Source of the DNA: Alphaproteobacteria bacterium
Lineage (GTDB): Bacteria > Pseudomonadota > Alphaproteobacteria > Rhodobacterales > Rhodobacteraceae
Reading direction: 5' to 3'
Length of the DNA stretch: 12,748 bases
Assembly (NCBI GenBank): GCA_003696705.1
Contig: RFGD01000239.1
Coordinates: 1-12,748, forward strand
The notes beneath the pieces were generated by a model. That model did no database searches and was not told where the DNA came from. It saw only the letters and a program-made list of their open reading frames with translations. This document shows, piece by piece, positions 1 to 6,725 of the stretch; the first letter of the stretch is position 1; the number at the start of each line of letters is the position of its first letter. Made by a program: the position numbers and the translations under genes.

Positions 1-1098
1 GTCAAGCTCGGTGACGTTGATCGAGGGGGCGATGAACCCGTGCTGCATCATGAGAAGCGAATAGATCGCCTCGTGCACCCCGGTCGCGCCAAGGCTGTGA
101 CCCGTCATCGACTTGGTCGAGGAGATCGGCGGATGCTCGTCACCGAAGACGTTGCGGATCGCCTTCACCTCGGTCACGTCGCCGGCCGGCGTCGAGGTGC
201 CGTGCGCGTTGATGTAGCTGATGCGCCGGTCCGGCGGCAGCGTCGCCAGGGCAAGCTTCATGGACCGCTCTCCCCCTTCGCCCGACGGTGCCACCATGTC
301 GTATCCGTCGGAGGTCGCGCCGTAGCCGGTCAGTTCCGCGTAAATCCTGGCACCACGCGCCTTGGCGTGCTCAAGCTCTTCCAGAACGACGACGCCGCCG
401 CCGCCGGCGATCACGAACCCGTCGCGTGTCGCATCGAAGGGGCGCGAAGCGGTCTCGGGCGCGTCGTTGTATTTCGAGCTCATCGCGCCCATCGCATCGA
501 AGAGGCACGACAGCGTCCAGTGCACCTCTTCGCCGCCGCCGGCGAAGACCACGTCCTGTTTCCCCATCTGAATGAGCTCGGCCGCGTTCCCGATGCAATG
601 CGCCGAAGTCGAACAGGCCGAGGTGATCGAATAGTTGACCCCCTTGATCCGGAAAGGCGTGGCAAGGCAGGCGGAATTGGTCGAGGACATGCAGCGCGTC
701 ACCATGAAGGGGCCCATGCGCTTGGGGCTTCCCTTCTCGATGACGATCTGGTGCGCGTTGAAGAAGTTCGACGTCGACGGCCCGCCCGACCCCATGACAA
801 GGCCGGTCCGCTCGTTCGAGACTTCCTTCTCCTCGAGGCCCGAGTCGGCGACCGCCTGCTGCATGGCGATGAAGTTGTAGGCCGCGCCCGGCCCCATGAA
901 CCGAAGCTGGCGCTTGTCGACATGGTCCTCGATCACGATATCGGGACGCCCGTGCACCTGGCTGCGAAAGCCGTGCTCGGCATATTCCTCGGCAAAGGTG
1001 ATTCCCGACCTGCCGGCGCGAAGACTCGCGGCAACCTCGTCCGCATTGTTGCCAATGGGCGAAACGATTCCGATTCCGGTGACGACGACGCGACGCAT
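1..1098 (-). CDS. fabB: 3-oxoacyl-ACP synthase I FabB (3' end cut by window edge)
   Basis: Beta-ketoacyl-ACP synthase I, the cytoplasmic condensing enzyme that elongates acyl-ACP and, in FabA/FabB organisms, extends the cis-unsaturated intermediate made by FabA. The reading frame is open to base 1, giving 366 residues; about 40 C-terminal residues of a roughly 405-residue family are outside the window. The thiolase-fold catalytic triad is visible: Cys162 in [11 protein letters not shown], His299 in [12 protein letters not shown] and His334 in SMTGHSLGA, matching E. coli FabB Cys163/His298/His333. The N-terminus [16 protein letters not shown] is typical. The ATG is preceded by a good ribosome site, AAGGAG, six bases upstream. 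It lies about 100 bases downstream of fabA on the same strand, and no promoter-like or terminator-like signal is obvious between them, so co-transcription is likely. FabF is the main alternative; the length register of the triad and the fabA linkage favour FabB. Confidence 0.95.
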   Translation of the reverse strand, partial: MRRVVVTGIGIVSPIGNNADEVAASLRAGRSGITFAEEYAEHGFRSQVHGRPDIVIEDHVDKRQLRFMGPGAAYNFIAMQQAVADSGLEEKEVSNERTGLVMGSGGPSTSNFFNAHQIVIEKGSPKRMGPFMVTRCMSSTNSACLATPFRIKGVNYSITSACSTSAHCIGNAAELIQMGKQDVVFAGGGEEVHWTLSCLFDAMGAMSSKYNDAPETASRPFDATRDGFVIAGGGGVVVLEELEHAKARGARIYAELTGYGATSDGYDMVAPSGEGGERSMKLALATLPPDRRISYINAHGTSTPAGDVTEVKAIRNVFGDEHPPISSTKSMTGHSLGATGVHEAIYSLLMMQHGFIAPSINVTELD

Positions 1099-1198
1099 GG
1101 CGCACTCCTTCCCCGATTTCGCCTTCCTTTACGGCACATTCGCACGAAGGGGCAAGGGGAATGGCCGCCCGCGCCCCGCTCCACGAGGCAGTCGCGCT

Positions 1199-1708
1199 TC
1201 AGCTCTCGCTCAGCGCGACCTTCATGTCGCGGACCTGGTAGATCTGCTCTCCGTCGGCCTCGACAATCCCGTCGGCGACCCCCATTGTCAGCCGCCGCGT
1301 CTGCACGGCCTTCGTGAAATCGACCTTGTAGGTCAGCATCTTCCGGTCCGGCCGGACCATGCCGGTCAGTTTCACCTCGCCGACGCCCAGCGCATAGCCG
1401 CGGCCCTTCCAGCCGCGCCAGCCCAGGTTGAAGCCGGTCAGCTGCCACAGGGCATCGAGACCCAGACAGCCCGGCATGATCGGGTTGCCCGGGAAATGGC
1501 ACTCGAAAAACCAGAGATCCGGGTGAATGTCGAACTCGGCAACCACATGCCCCTTGCCGTGGGCGCCCCCGTCCGCCGAAATGTCGGTGATCCGGTCGAT
1601 CATGAGCATCGGCGGCGCAGGAAGCTGCGCGTTGCCAGGTCCGAACAGCTCGCCCCGGGAACATTTCAGAAGATCTTCCTTGTCGAAATATGTGGGAAAG
1701 TCCGACAT
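1199..1708 (-). CDS. fabA: 3-hydroxydecanoyl-ACP dehydratase/isomerase FabA
   Basis: Bifunctional beta-hydroxydecanoyl-ACP dehydratase and trans-2/cis-3 isomerase, the branch-point enzyme of anaerobic unsaturated fatty acid synthesis. The protein has 169 residues, the usual FabA length. The hotdog-fold active site is intact: His71 in [14 protein letters not shown] and Asp85 in CLGLDALWQ, equivalent to E. coli His70 and Asp84. The motif [14 protein letters not shown] separates FabA from the shorter FabZ. The ATG at 1708 gives the usual [14 protein letters not shown] N-terminus and has an AGGA ribosome site about seven bases upstream; an in-frame ATG far upstream would run across the divergent irr gene and is rejected. 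fabA is the first gene of a fabA-fabB unit and is divergent from irr, sharing a 118-bp intergenic region. Confidence 0.96.
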   Translation of the reverse strand: MSDFPTYFDKEDLLKCSRGELFGPGNAQLPAPPMLMIDRITDISADGGAHGKGHVVAEFDIHPDLWFFECHFPGNPIMPGCLGLDALWQLTGFNLGWRGWKGRGYALGVGEVKLTGMVRPDRKMLTYKVDFTKAVQTRRLTMGVADGIVEADGEQIYQVRDMKVALSES

Positions 1709-1739
1709 GCCCGTTCCTGAGTGGGATCCGATTTGACCC

Positions 1740-1769
1740 CGTCTAGCACCCGGCCGGACGCGCTTGCAA
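1740..1769 (-). promoter_or_regulatory. Candidate promoter of fabA-fabB
   Basis: Reading the minus strand, TTGCAA (1769-1764) and TAGACG (1745-1740) are separated by 18 bases. The -10 sits in the context TGCTAGAC and would place transcription start about 25 bases before the fabA ATG. The match is modest, so this is a guess from spacing and position. No clear inverted-repeat operator or iron control element (TTCTAA-type Irr box) was seen in the irr-fabA gap. Confidence 0.3.
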
Positions 1770-1789
1770 GGCGTGGCGCGCGAAAGCGA

Positions 1790-1819
1790 TTGATCGGCCC
1801 CGGCCGCCGACCGTATAGT
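1790..1819 (+). promoter_or_regulatory. Candidate promoter of irr, placing the start at or next to the ATG
   Basis: TTGATC (1790-1795) and TATAGT (1814-1819) are 18 bases apart. Only seven bases separate the -10 from the irr ATG at 1827, so transcription would begin at or one base before the start codon. No Shine-Dalgarno sequence precedes this ATG. Together these suggest a leaderless irr mRNA. This is inference from sequence only. Confidence 0.45.
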
Positions 1820-1826
1820 CGGGCGC

Positions 1827-2270
1827 ATGAGCGAGAAACCCGCCACGCACCCTGACCTGTCCCGAGAGCGGGCCCTGCGCTGGCTTGGGGGCGCGGGACT
1901 CAGGCCGACGCGCCAGCGTCTGGCGCTGGCCGAGCTTCTTGTGGGCGACGGGCGCGACCGCCACGTCACCGCCGAATGGCTTTTTGCGGCCTGCCGCAAC
2001 CAAGGGGAAACGGTGTCGCTTGCCACGGTCTACAACACCCTTCGCGCCTTCTCGGAGGCCGGGCTCGTGCGCGAGATCACCGTGGACGGATCCGGATCCT
2101 ATTTCGACACGCGCACGGACGACCACCCGCATTTCTACTGGGAGGATACCGCCGAACTGGCCGACGCCCCGACGAGCGATCTGGAAATCGCGCGGCTTCC
2201 GGCACCGCCCGCCGACGCCGACATCGCCCGCGTGGACGTGGTCATCCGGCTTCGCCGCAAGGGCGCATGA
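1827..2270 (+). CDS. irr: Irr-type iron response regulator, Fur family
   Basis: Fur-superfamily transcription factor of the Irr branch, the haem/iron-status regulator of many Alphaproteobacteria. It has 147 residues. The winged-helix DNA-binding domain spans about residues 20-87, with the family signature [17 protein letters not shown] at 65-81. The dimerisation domain follows, with [17 protein letters not shown] at 91-107. In true Fur this region reads HHDHLxCxxC and carries the metal-binding cysteines; here the cysteines are absent (the only Cys is residue 56 in the DNA-binding domain), as in Irr. No N-terminal GCPWHD haem motif is present. It is divergent from fabA, an arrangement I recall from Rhodobacterales. 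Its TGA overlaps the ATG of the downstream ABM gene (ATGA), implying coupled translation. A Mur/Fur assignment is less likely because of the altered histidine cluster. Confidence 0.85.
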   Translation: MSEKPATHPDLSRERALRWLGGAGLRPTRQRLALAELLVGDGRDRHVTAEWLFAACRNQGETVSLATVYNTLRAFSEAGLVREITVDGSGSYFDTRTDDHPHFYWEDTAELADAPTSDLEIARLPAPPADADIARVDVVIRLRRKGA

Positions 2271-2602
2271 TCGTCGTCATCTTCGAGGTCCGGCTGCGCC
2301 CCGAGCGGCGCGAGGAGTACTTCGACCTGGCGGCGCATCTGCGTCCCATGCTCGAAGAGATCGACGGGTTCATCTCGGTCGAGCGCTTCGCGTCGCTCGT
2401 CGACGAAGGCAAGACCCTGTCGCTTTCCTTCTGGCGTGACGAGGCCGCGCTCGAGGCCTGGCGCCGGCATCCGGCCCACCGCGCCGCCCAGCGCCGCGGC
2501 CGCAACAGCATTTTTGCCGACTACCGGCTGCGCGTCGGCCGGATCGAGCGCGATTACGGAATGCACGACCGGGCCGAAGCCCCTTCGGACGCGCCATCCT
2601 AG
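2267..2602 (+). CDS. ABM-fold (antibiotic biosynthesis monooxygenase) family protein
   Basis: Small protein of 111 residues with a single dimeric alpha-beta barrel of the ABM family, which includes quinol monooxygenases and the IsdG/HmoA haem-degrading enzymes. Family-like features are the N-terminal strand [13 protein letters not shown], the central GFISVERFAS strand, and SFWRDEAALEAWRRHPAHR at about 54-72, which resembles the W-x(n)-W-HxxH region of HmoA-like proteins (Trp56, Trp65, His68, His71). The Asn7 used by IsdG is not present; residue 7 is Glu. The ATG overlaps the irr stop by four bases, with AAGGG three bases upstream, so translation is probably coupled to irr. The pairing with a haem/iron regulator makes a haem- or redox-linked role plausible, but the enzymatic activity cannot be read from sequence. 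Its stop codon shares a CTAG palindrome with the stop of the convergent paiB-like gene. Confidence 0.85.
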   Translation: MIVVIFEVRLRPERREEYFDLAAHLRPMLEEIDGFISVERFASLVDEGKTLSLSFWRDEAALEAWRRHPAHRAAQRRGRNSIFADYRLRVGRIERDYGMHDRAEAPSDAPS

Positions 2603-3225
2603 TCGGCGTCCGCGGCGCCAAGCATCAGCGCCGCAAGACTTACGCATTCCTGCCCAAGGCCCTGCGCCCGGACGTGATCGGCGGCCGCGATCCTGGCCCC
2701 AGCGGGCTTGTTCTGCGACAGCTTCCGGGTGCCTTCGATGCGCTCGACCAGAAGTTCCACCGGGACGATGGCGCGAAACAGCCTTCGGCGAAGGTCGGCC
2801 GTGAGCTTTTCAAGGGTCCAGGGCGGCTTCGGTGCCAGCCGCCCTTCGAAAAGCGCCGAGAGCTCCTCGAGATGGGCCTCGAGCGCCGTCTCGTCCATGA
2901 TCGACAGGGCACCGACCAGATGCACGGCGACATAGTTCCATGTCGGCACCTGCCCGGCGATGCCGTACCAGTCTGCGGAGACGTAGCTGTCCGGGCCGCT
3001 GACCACCAGCCGCGCGGCCCGTGGCCAGTCTTCGCCGCGCAGGACGGCGTTCGAGCGCGCCAGATGCATTCGGGCCCTGCGCCCGTCCGCCGAAAGAAGA
3101 AACGGCACATGCGCGCCAAGCGGGGCCGCGTCCGTCGCGACCGTCAGGACCCCGAAGGCGCGCTCGCGCGCGAAGGCGATGTTCTGCTCCTCGGTCGCCT
3201 TGCGGAATGCCGGGTTCGGATGCAC
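2599..3225 (-). CDS. PaiB-family FMN-binding protein (putative negative transcriptional regulator)
   Basis: Member of the FMN-binding split-barrel PaiB family, named after Bacillus subtilis PaiB, which is annotated as a negative regulator of sporulation and protease genes; the biochemical role in Proteobacteria is unclear. The 208 residues match family length. Visible family motifs are FGVLTV (24-29), AHVPFLL (38-44), ARMHLARSN (51-59), VVSGPDSYVSADWY (74-87) and VPTWNYVAVHLVG (93-105), the last two being the most typical. The start is a GTG at 3225 directly after the mtaB TGA (TGAGTG), giving the family-like N-terminus MHPNPAFR; translation is therefore probably coupled. It is the last gene of the dapF-mtaB-paiB unit and ends within four bases of the convergent ABM gene. 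No helix-turn-helix is seen, so direct DNA binding is doubtful. Confidence 0.88.
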   Translation of the reverse strand: MHPNPAFRKATEEQNIAFARERAFGVLTVATDAAPLGAHVPFLLSADGRRARMHLARSNAVLRGEDWPRAARLVVSGPDSYVSADWYGIAGQVPTWNYVAVHLVGALSIMDETALEAHLEELSALFEGRLAPKPPWTLEKLTADLRRRLFRAIVPVELLVERIEGTRKLSQNKPAGARIAAADHVRAQGLGQECVSLAALMLGAADAD

Positions 3226-4500
3226 TCAGCCCTCCGCCACAAGCGCCTTGCCGTCGACGGCGGCAATCGTCGCCTCGACGATCTGGCCCACGGGCTGGTC
3301 GGTGTCGAACCGCACCTCGGCGAACTGCTCGGTGCGGCCCATTCGCGGCGATTCGACAAGGACACGGTGGCGCCGGCCCACCTGCGCCGCAAGGTGCCGG
3401 GCGGCCATGCGTTCGCCCAGCGCCCGCAACACGGCCGCGCGGGCCCGGATCGTCGCACGCGGCACCTGGGGCATGCGCGCCGCCGGCGTCCCCTCGCGCG
3501 GGGAATAGGGGAAGACGTGAAGCCATGTCAGACCGCACTCTTCGACCAGTTCGAGGGTGCGAGTGAACATGGCGTCGGTCTCGGTCGGAAACCCTGCGAT
3601 GAGATCGGCGCCAAAGACGATGTCGGGTCGCGCCGCCCGGGCCTCGGCACAGAAGCGAATGGCGTCCGCCCGGAGGTGCCGGCGCTTCATCCGCTTCAGC
3701 GTCAGGTCATCGCCGGCCTGAAGGCTGAGATGAAGATGCGGCATCAGCCGGGGCTCTTCGGCGATGGCACGAAGAAGTTCGGCGTCCACCTCGACCGAGT
3801 CGATCGACGACAGGCGCAGCCGCGGCAGTTCCGGGACAAGCCTGAGGATCCGGCGCACGAGGTTGCCAAGGGACGGCTGCCCGGGCAGATCGGCGCCCCA
3901 GCTTGTCAGGTCGACGCCCGTCAGGACGACCTCGTTGTAGCCGCGGGCGGCCAGACGCCGGATCTGCTCGACCACCACGCCGGCGGGCACCGAACGCGAG
4001 TTGCCGCGGCCATAGGGAATGATGCAGAAGGTGCAGCGGTGGTCACAGCCATTCTGAATCTGGACATGGGCGCGCGCCCGGGTTCCGAAACCGTCGACAA
4101 GATGGCCGGCCGTCTCGGTCACCGACATGATGTCTTCGACCAGAATGCGCGCTTCGGCCGTCTCCGGGGCGACGTTGTGCGAAAGCGTCGCCCAGGTCTC
4201 GGGCCGCATCTTTTCGGCGTTCCCGACGACGCGCGTCACTTCTTCCATCGCCGCAAAGGTTTCCGGCTCTGTCTGTGCCGCGCAGCCCGTGACGATGATC
4301 GGAACGCCGGGGTTCTGACGCGACAGCCGCCGGATGTCCTGCTTGGCCTTGCGAACGGCCTCGGCGGTAACGGCGCACGTGTTGACGACGACGGCATCGC
4401 CAAGACCCGCCGCATCTGCCATTGCCCGCATCGCCTCGGTCTCATAGGCGTTCAAGCGGCAGCCATGTGTCGTGAAGATCGGCACGCGACGATCCATCAT
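3226..4500 (-). CDS. mtaB: tRNA t6A37 methylthiotransferase MtaB
   Basis: Radical-SAM methylthiotransferase that converts t6A at position 37 of ANN-decoding tRNAs to ms2t6A. The order of domains is complete in 424 residues: an N-terminal UPF0004 domain with cluster cysteines Cys14 (THGCRLN), Cys42 (NTCAVT) and Cys73 (TGCAAQ); a radical-SAM domain with CxxxCxxC at Cys152, Cys156 and Cys159 (GCDHRCTFCIIPYGRG); and a C-terminal TRAM-like domain from about residue 370. The signature THGCRLN and short length fit MtaB better than MiaB or RimO. The ATG at 4500 overlaps the dapF TGA by four bases; a second ATG follows immediately, so the true start could be one codon later. It is followed without a gap by the paiB-like GTG. 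Placement behind dapF is a common alphaproteobacterial arrangement. Confidence 0.95.
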   Translation of the reverse strand: MMDRRVPIFTTHGCRLNAYETEAMRAMADAAGLGDAVVVNTCAVTAEAVRKAKQDIRRLSRQNPGVPIIVTGCAAQTEPETFAAMEEVTRVVGNAEKMRPETWATLSHNVAPETAEARILVEDIMSVTETAGHLVDGFGTRARAHVQIQNGCDHRCTFCIIPYGRGNSRSVPAGVVVEQIRRLAARGYNEVVLTGVDLTSWGADLPGQPSLGNLVRRILRLVPELPRLRLSSIDSVEVDAELLRAIAEEPRLMPHLHLSLQAGDDLTLKRMKRRHLRADAIRFCAEARAARPDIVFGADLIAGFPTETDAMFTRTLELVEECGLTWLHVFPYSPREGTPAARMPQVPRATIRARAAVLRALGERMAARHLAAQVGRRHRVLVESPRMGRTEQFAEVRFDTDQPVGQIVEATIAAVDGKALVAEG

Positions 4501-5339
4501 GGTGCCTCCGCCTTCAGAAAGTCGTCGGTGAAGACGCCGTCGAAGACATGCGCCGTCGGGCCTGTCAGCCAGACGCCGTCATCCCGCCATTCGATCTCGA
4601 GCTCGCCGCCGTCAACCACGACGGCAACGCGTCGCCCGACAAGGCCGCGGCGCACGGCCGCCACGGCCGCCGCCGAAGCGCAGGATCCCGAAGCCAGCGT
4701 CACCCCCGTGCCGCGCTCCCATATGCGCAGACGCAGGCGGTCGGGGGCCACGACCTCGACGAATTCGACATTCGTGCGCTCGGGGAAAAGCGGGTGCGCC
4801 TCGAACTGCGGTCCAAGCCTTTCGACCGGAAGGTCTTCGACCGCCTCGACGAAGAAGGTGCAATGGGGGTTGCCCATGCCCGTCGCCACCGGCTCGCCCT
4901 CGATCGGCAGGCGAAGCGTGTCAACCGGGCGCGCCAGGGGGATGTCCTGCCAGTCCAGGATCGGAGCGCCCATGTTCACGCGTGTCAGCCCGCCGCCGGC
5001 GTCTTCGGCCACCAGAATGCCACGCTCGGTCAGAAGCCGAAGCCGATCGGCGCCGCGCTCGTCCATGAGGTAGCGCGCGATGCAGCGCGTCGCGTTCCCG
5101 CAGGCGCCGGACTGGCTTCCGTCTGCATTCCAGAACACGAGCCGGGCGTCGGCCTTGGCGTCCGGCCAGATCTCGGCCAGCTGATCGAAACCGACACCGC
5201 GATGGCGGTCGGCAATCCGGCGCACAAGCCCGGCATCCAGCGGATACGGGGCGTTCCGCTGGTCCACAACGACAAAGTCGTTGCCAAGCCCATGCATCTT
5301 CATGAAGCGAAGGGCGCCGGTTTCCGAAGTGCCTTGCAT
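4497..5339 (-). CDS. dapF: Diaminopimelate epimerase DapF, unusual second active-site motif
   Basis: Cofactor-independent racemase converting LL- to meso-diaminopimelate for lysine and peptidoglycan synthesis in the cytoplasm. With the ATG at 5339 it has 280 residues, close to the family norm; an ATG at 5378 would add 13 residues with no family similarity and no better ribosome site, and the Met of MKMHGLGNDF is a shorter alternative. Motifs: KMHGLGNDF (14-22), GVGFDQL (48-54), NADGSQSGACGNATRC (71-86) with catalytic Cys80, MGNPHC (155-160), and ERGTGVTLASGSCASA (208-223). In E. coli the last motif is ERGAGETQACGSGACA, where the first Cys is catalytic Cys217. Here that position is Ser217, with a Cys three residues later at 220. 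The protein otherwise looks intact. It leads the dapF-mtaB-paiB operon, and its stop overlaps the mtaB start. Confidence 0.93.
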   Translation of the reverse strand: MQGTSETGALRFMKMHGLGNDFVVVDQRNAPYPLDAGLVRRIADRHRGVGFDQLAEIWPDAKADARLVFWNADGSQSGACGNATRCIARYLMDERGADRLRLLTERGILVAEDAGGGLTRVNMGAPILDWQDIPLARPVDTLRLPIEGEPVATGMGNPHCTFFVEAVEDLPVERLGPQFEAHPLFPERTNVEFVEVVAPDRLRLRIWERGTGVTLASGSCASAAAVAAVRRGLVGRRVAVVVDGGELEIEWRDDGVWLTGPTAHVFDGVFTDDFLKAEAP

Positions 5340-5345
5340 GCCGCG

Positions 5346-5374
5346 CCTATACTTGGTTCGTCGGGAATCATCCA
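5346..5374 (-). promoter_or_regulatory. Candidate dapF promoter next to the start codon
   Basis: On the minus strand TATAGG (5351-5346) lies six bases before the dapF ATG at 5339. With a 17-base spacer the -35 position reads TGGATG (5374-5369), a weak match. No Shine-Dalgarno sequence precedes the ATG. The layout matches that seen at irr (GTATAG followed closely by ATG), suggesting a leaderless transcript. The weak -35 keeps confidence low. Confidence 0.33.
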
Positions 5375-5402
5375 GCATTTCATTGATATCGGAAAATCCC
5401 TC

Positions 5403-5431
5403 TTGACCCTCCTCGCCGCCTTTTGTAACCC
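5403..5431 (+). promoter_or_regulatory. Candidate promoter of tRNA-Lys
   Basis: TTGACC (5403-5408) is a five-of-six match to the -35 consensus. At 17 bases the -10 position reads TAACCC (5426-5431), a poor match, and transcription would begin a few bases before the tRNA at 5445. It is divergent from the dapF promoter region. Confidence 0.4.
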
Positions 5432-5444
5432 CCGCACATCGGAT

Positions 5445-5519
5445 GGGCCCGTAGCTCAGTGGTAGAGCAGTTGACTTTTAATCAATTGGTCGGAGGTTCG
5501 AATCCTCCCGGGCTCACCA
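5445..5519 (+). tRNA. tRNA-Lys (anticodon UUU)
   Basis: A complete 75-base cloverleaf with encoded CCA. Acceptor GGGCCCG pairs with CGGGCTC (one G-U at 2-71); D arm is GCTC-loop-GAGC with a seven-base loop; anticodon arm GTTGA-CTTTTAA-TCAAT gives anticodon TTT (UUU, Lys); variable loop is five bases; T arm is GGAGG-TTCGAAT-CCTCC; discriminator A is followed by CCA. It converges on the LacI-family gene, with 49 bases between them, in which no U-tract terminator is visible. Confidence 0.97.
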
Positions 5520-5568
5520 TCCCCCAACCCCGCTGAACCACGAAGACCGCTGCAGGTCCCGCGAGCCG

Positions 5569-6609
5569 TCAGTCCTGTCGCGGCGCCAGCGTCTCGCCCG
5601 GTTCGAACGTGGCTTCGAGGCGGACGCGGTCGGGCACGTCCGGCCTTTCGCGGAGCCGGTCGAGGATGATCGAGGCGGCAGCCTCGCCTGTTTCGCGGCG
5701 GCGCGAGTTCATGGTCGCGATCCGCTTCGGAAGCCCCATGACCAGATCCAGCCTGTTGAACCCGGCCAAGCCGATTTTCCCCGGCACATCAATTCCTTGC
5801 GACATGCATTCCAGCAACCCGCCCGCGGCGATCAGGTCGTTCGAGTAATAAAGGCAGTCGAGGTCCGGGTGGCGCTCAAGGATGTCGGCCGTCATCTGGC
5901 GGCCCTTGGCAAGCGCCGAGCCGCCCGAATAGAAGGCCTCGGCGGCCAGGCTGACGCCGGCCTCGGCCAGGCCTGCAACAAATCCATCGAGCCGCTTTCG
6001 CGCCCTGTGGTCACCCGGCATCTTGGTGCCAAGAAAGCCGATGCGGCGGTAGCCGCGAACGACCAGTTCGCGCGCCATGGCCCGACCGGCCTCGGTGTGC
6101 GAGATTCCGACGACCGCATCGACCGGCTCTCCATCCACGTCCATGATCTCGACCACCGGGATCCCGGCCGCACCCATCATGGCCCGGGCGGCGTCGGTAT
6201 GTTCAAGACCCGCGACCACCAGCCCCGACGGCCGCCAGGACAGCATCTCGTAGATGACCTTTTCCTCTTTCGCGGGGTCGTAATCGGTGACCCCGACGAC
6301 GGGTTGCAGTTCCGTCGGCTCGAGGACGCCGGAAAGCCCCGCCAGAACCTCGGGGAAGACCATGTTCGAAAAGGACGGAATCACGACGCCCACCAGGTTC
6401 ACGCGCTGCGACGCGAGCGCGCCGGCAATCCGGTTCGGGACGTAGCCGAGGCGTCGTGCGGCCTCGAGCACCTTGGCCCGCGTGGCTTCCGAAACGTCGC
6501 CGCGGTTGCGGAGAACACGGCTCACGGTCATTTCGCTGACACCGGACGCTTCGGACACGTCGCGAAGCGTCAGTTGAACTCGGCGCCGGGGCGCTGGGAA
6601 ATCCGACAC
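5569..6609 (-). CDS. LacI-family transcriptional regulator, GntR (gluconate)-like
   Basis: LacI/GalR-family repressor of 346 residues. The N-terminal helix-turn-helix is at about 13-35 (LTLRDVSEASGVSEMTVSRVLR), followed by GDVSEATRAKVLEAARRLGYVPNR and the hinge helix (about 58-66); the rest is a periplasmic-binding-protein-like effector domain. Stretches such as PSFSNMVFPEVLAG, MLSWRPSGLVVAG and GIPVVEIMD resemble E. coli GntR, so gluconate or a related sugar acid is a possible effector, but specificity cannot be assigned. The start is GTG at 6609; an in-frame TGA lies just upstream, and an AAGGA ribosome site is only about two bases away, closer than usual. It stands alone between two tRNA genes, with no sugar transport or catabolic genes in view, so its targets are probably elsewhere. 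A 12-bp palindrome lies 21 bases upstream of its start. Confidence 0.93.
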   Translation of the reverse strand: MSDFPAPRRRVQLTLRDVSEASGVSEMTVSRVLRNRGDVSEATRAKVLEAARRLGYVPNRIAGALASQRVNLVGVVIPSFSNMVFPEVLAGLSGVLEPTELQPVVGVTDYDPAKEEKVIYEMLSWRPSGLVVAGLEHTDAARAMMGAAGIPVVEIMDVDGEPVDAVVGISHTEAGRAMARELVVRGYRRIGFLGTKMPGDHRARKRLDGFVAGLAEAGVSLAAEAFYSGGSALAKGRQMTADILERHPDLDCLYYSNDLIAAGGLLECMSQGIDVPGKIGLAGFNRLDLVMGLPKRIATMNSRRRETGEAAASIILDRLRERPDVPDRVRLEATFEPGETLAPRQD

Positions 6610-6630
6610 GATCCTTCAAATCCCTTTTGC

Positions 6631-6642
6631 CTGGTCGACCAG
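6631..6642. promoter_or_regulatory. Perfect 12-bp palindrome upstream of the LacI-family gene, candidate operator
   Basis: CTGGTCGACCAG is a perfect inverted repeat with a central CpG, the centre typical of LacI-family operators. It lies 22-33 bases before the GTG start, where an autoregulatory site would be expected. A second palindrome, CCCCATGGGG, is at 6678-6687. No clear promoter hexamers were assigned here. Confidence 0.35.
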
Positions 6643-6725
6643 ACATGTTGCCGCGCTGGAGCATGCAGCGCCGGCATCCCCATGGGGCTTGCCACGGAAG
6701 ATCGTTTCGCGCAAGAGAGGACGCG

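Noticed and set aside
40..1317. Long plus-strand open frame (425 codons) across fabB and into fabA.
   Set aside because: It is antisense to fabB, whose catalytic motifs are intact; the product is Arg/His-rich with no recognisable family, as expected for a shadow in GC-rich DNA.
2674..5073. Plus-strand open frame of 799 codons.
   Set aside because: It is antisense to paiB-like, mtaB and dapF at once. All three have complete family motifs, and the shadow has no family resemblance despite its length.
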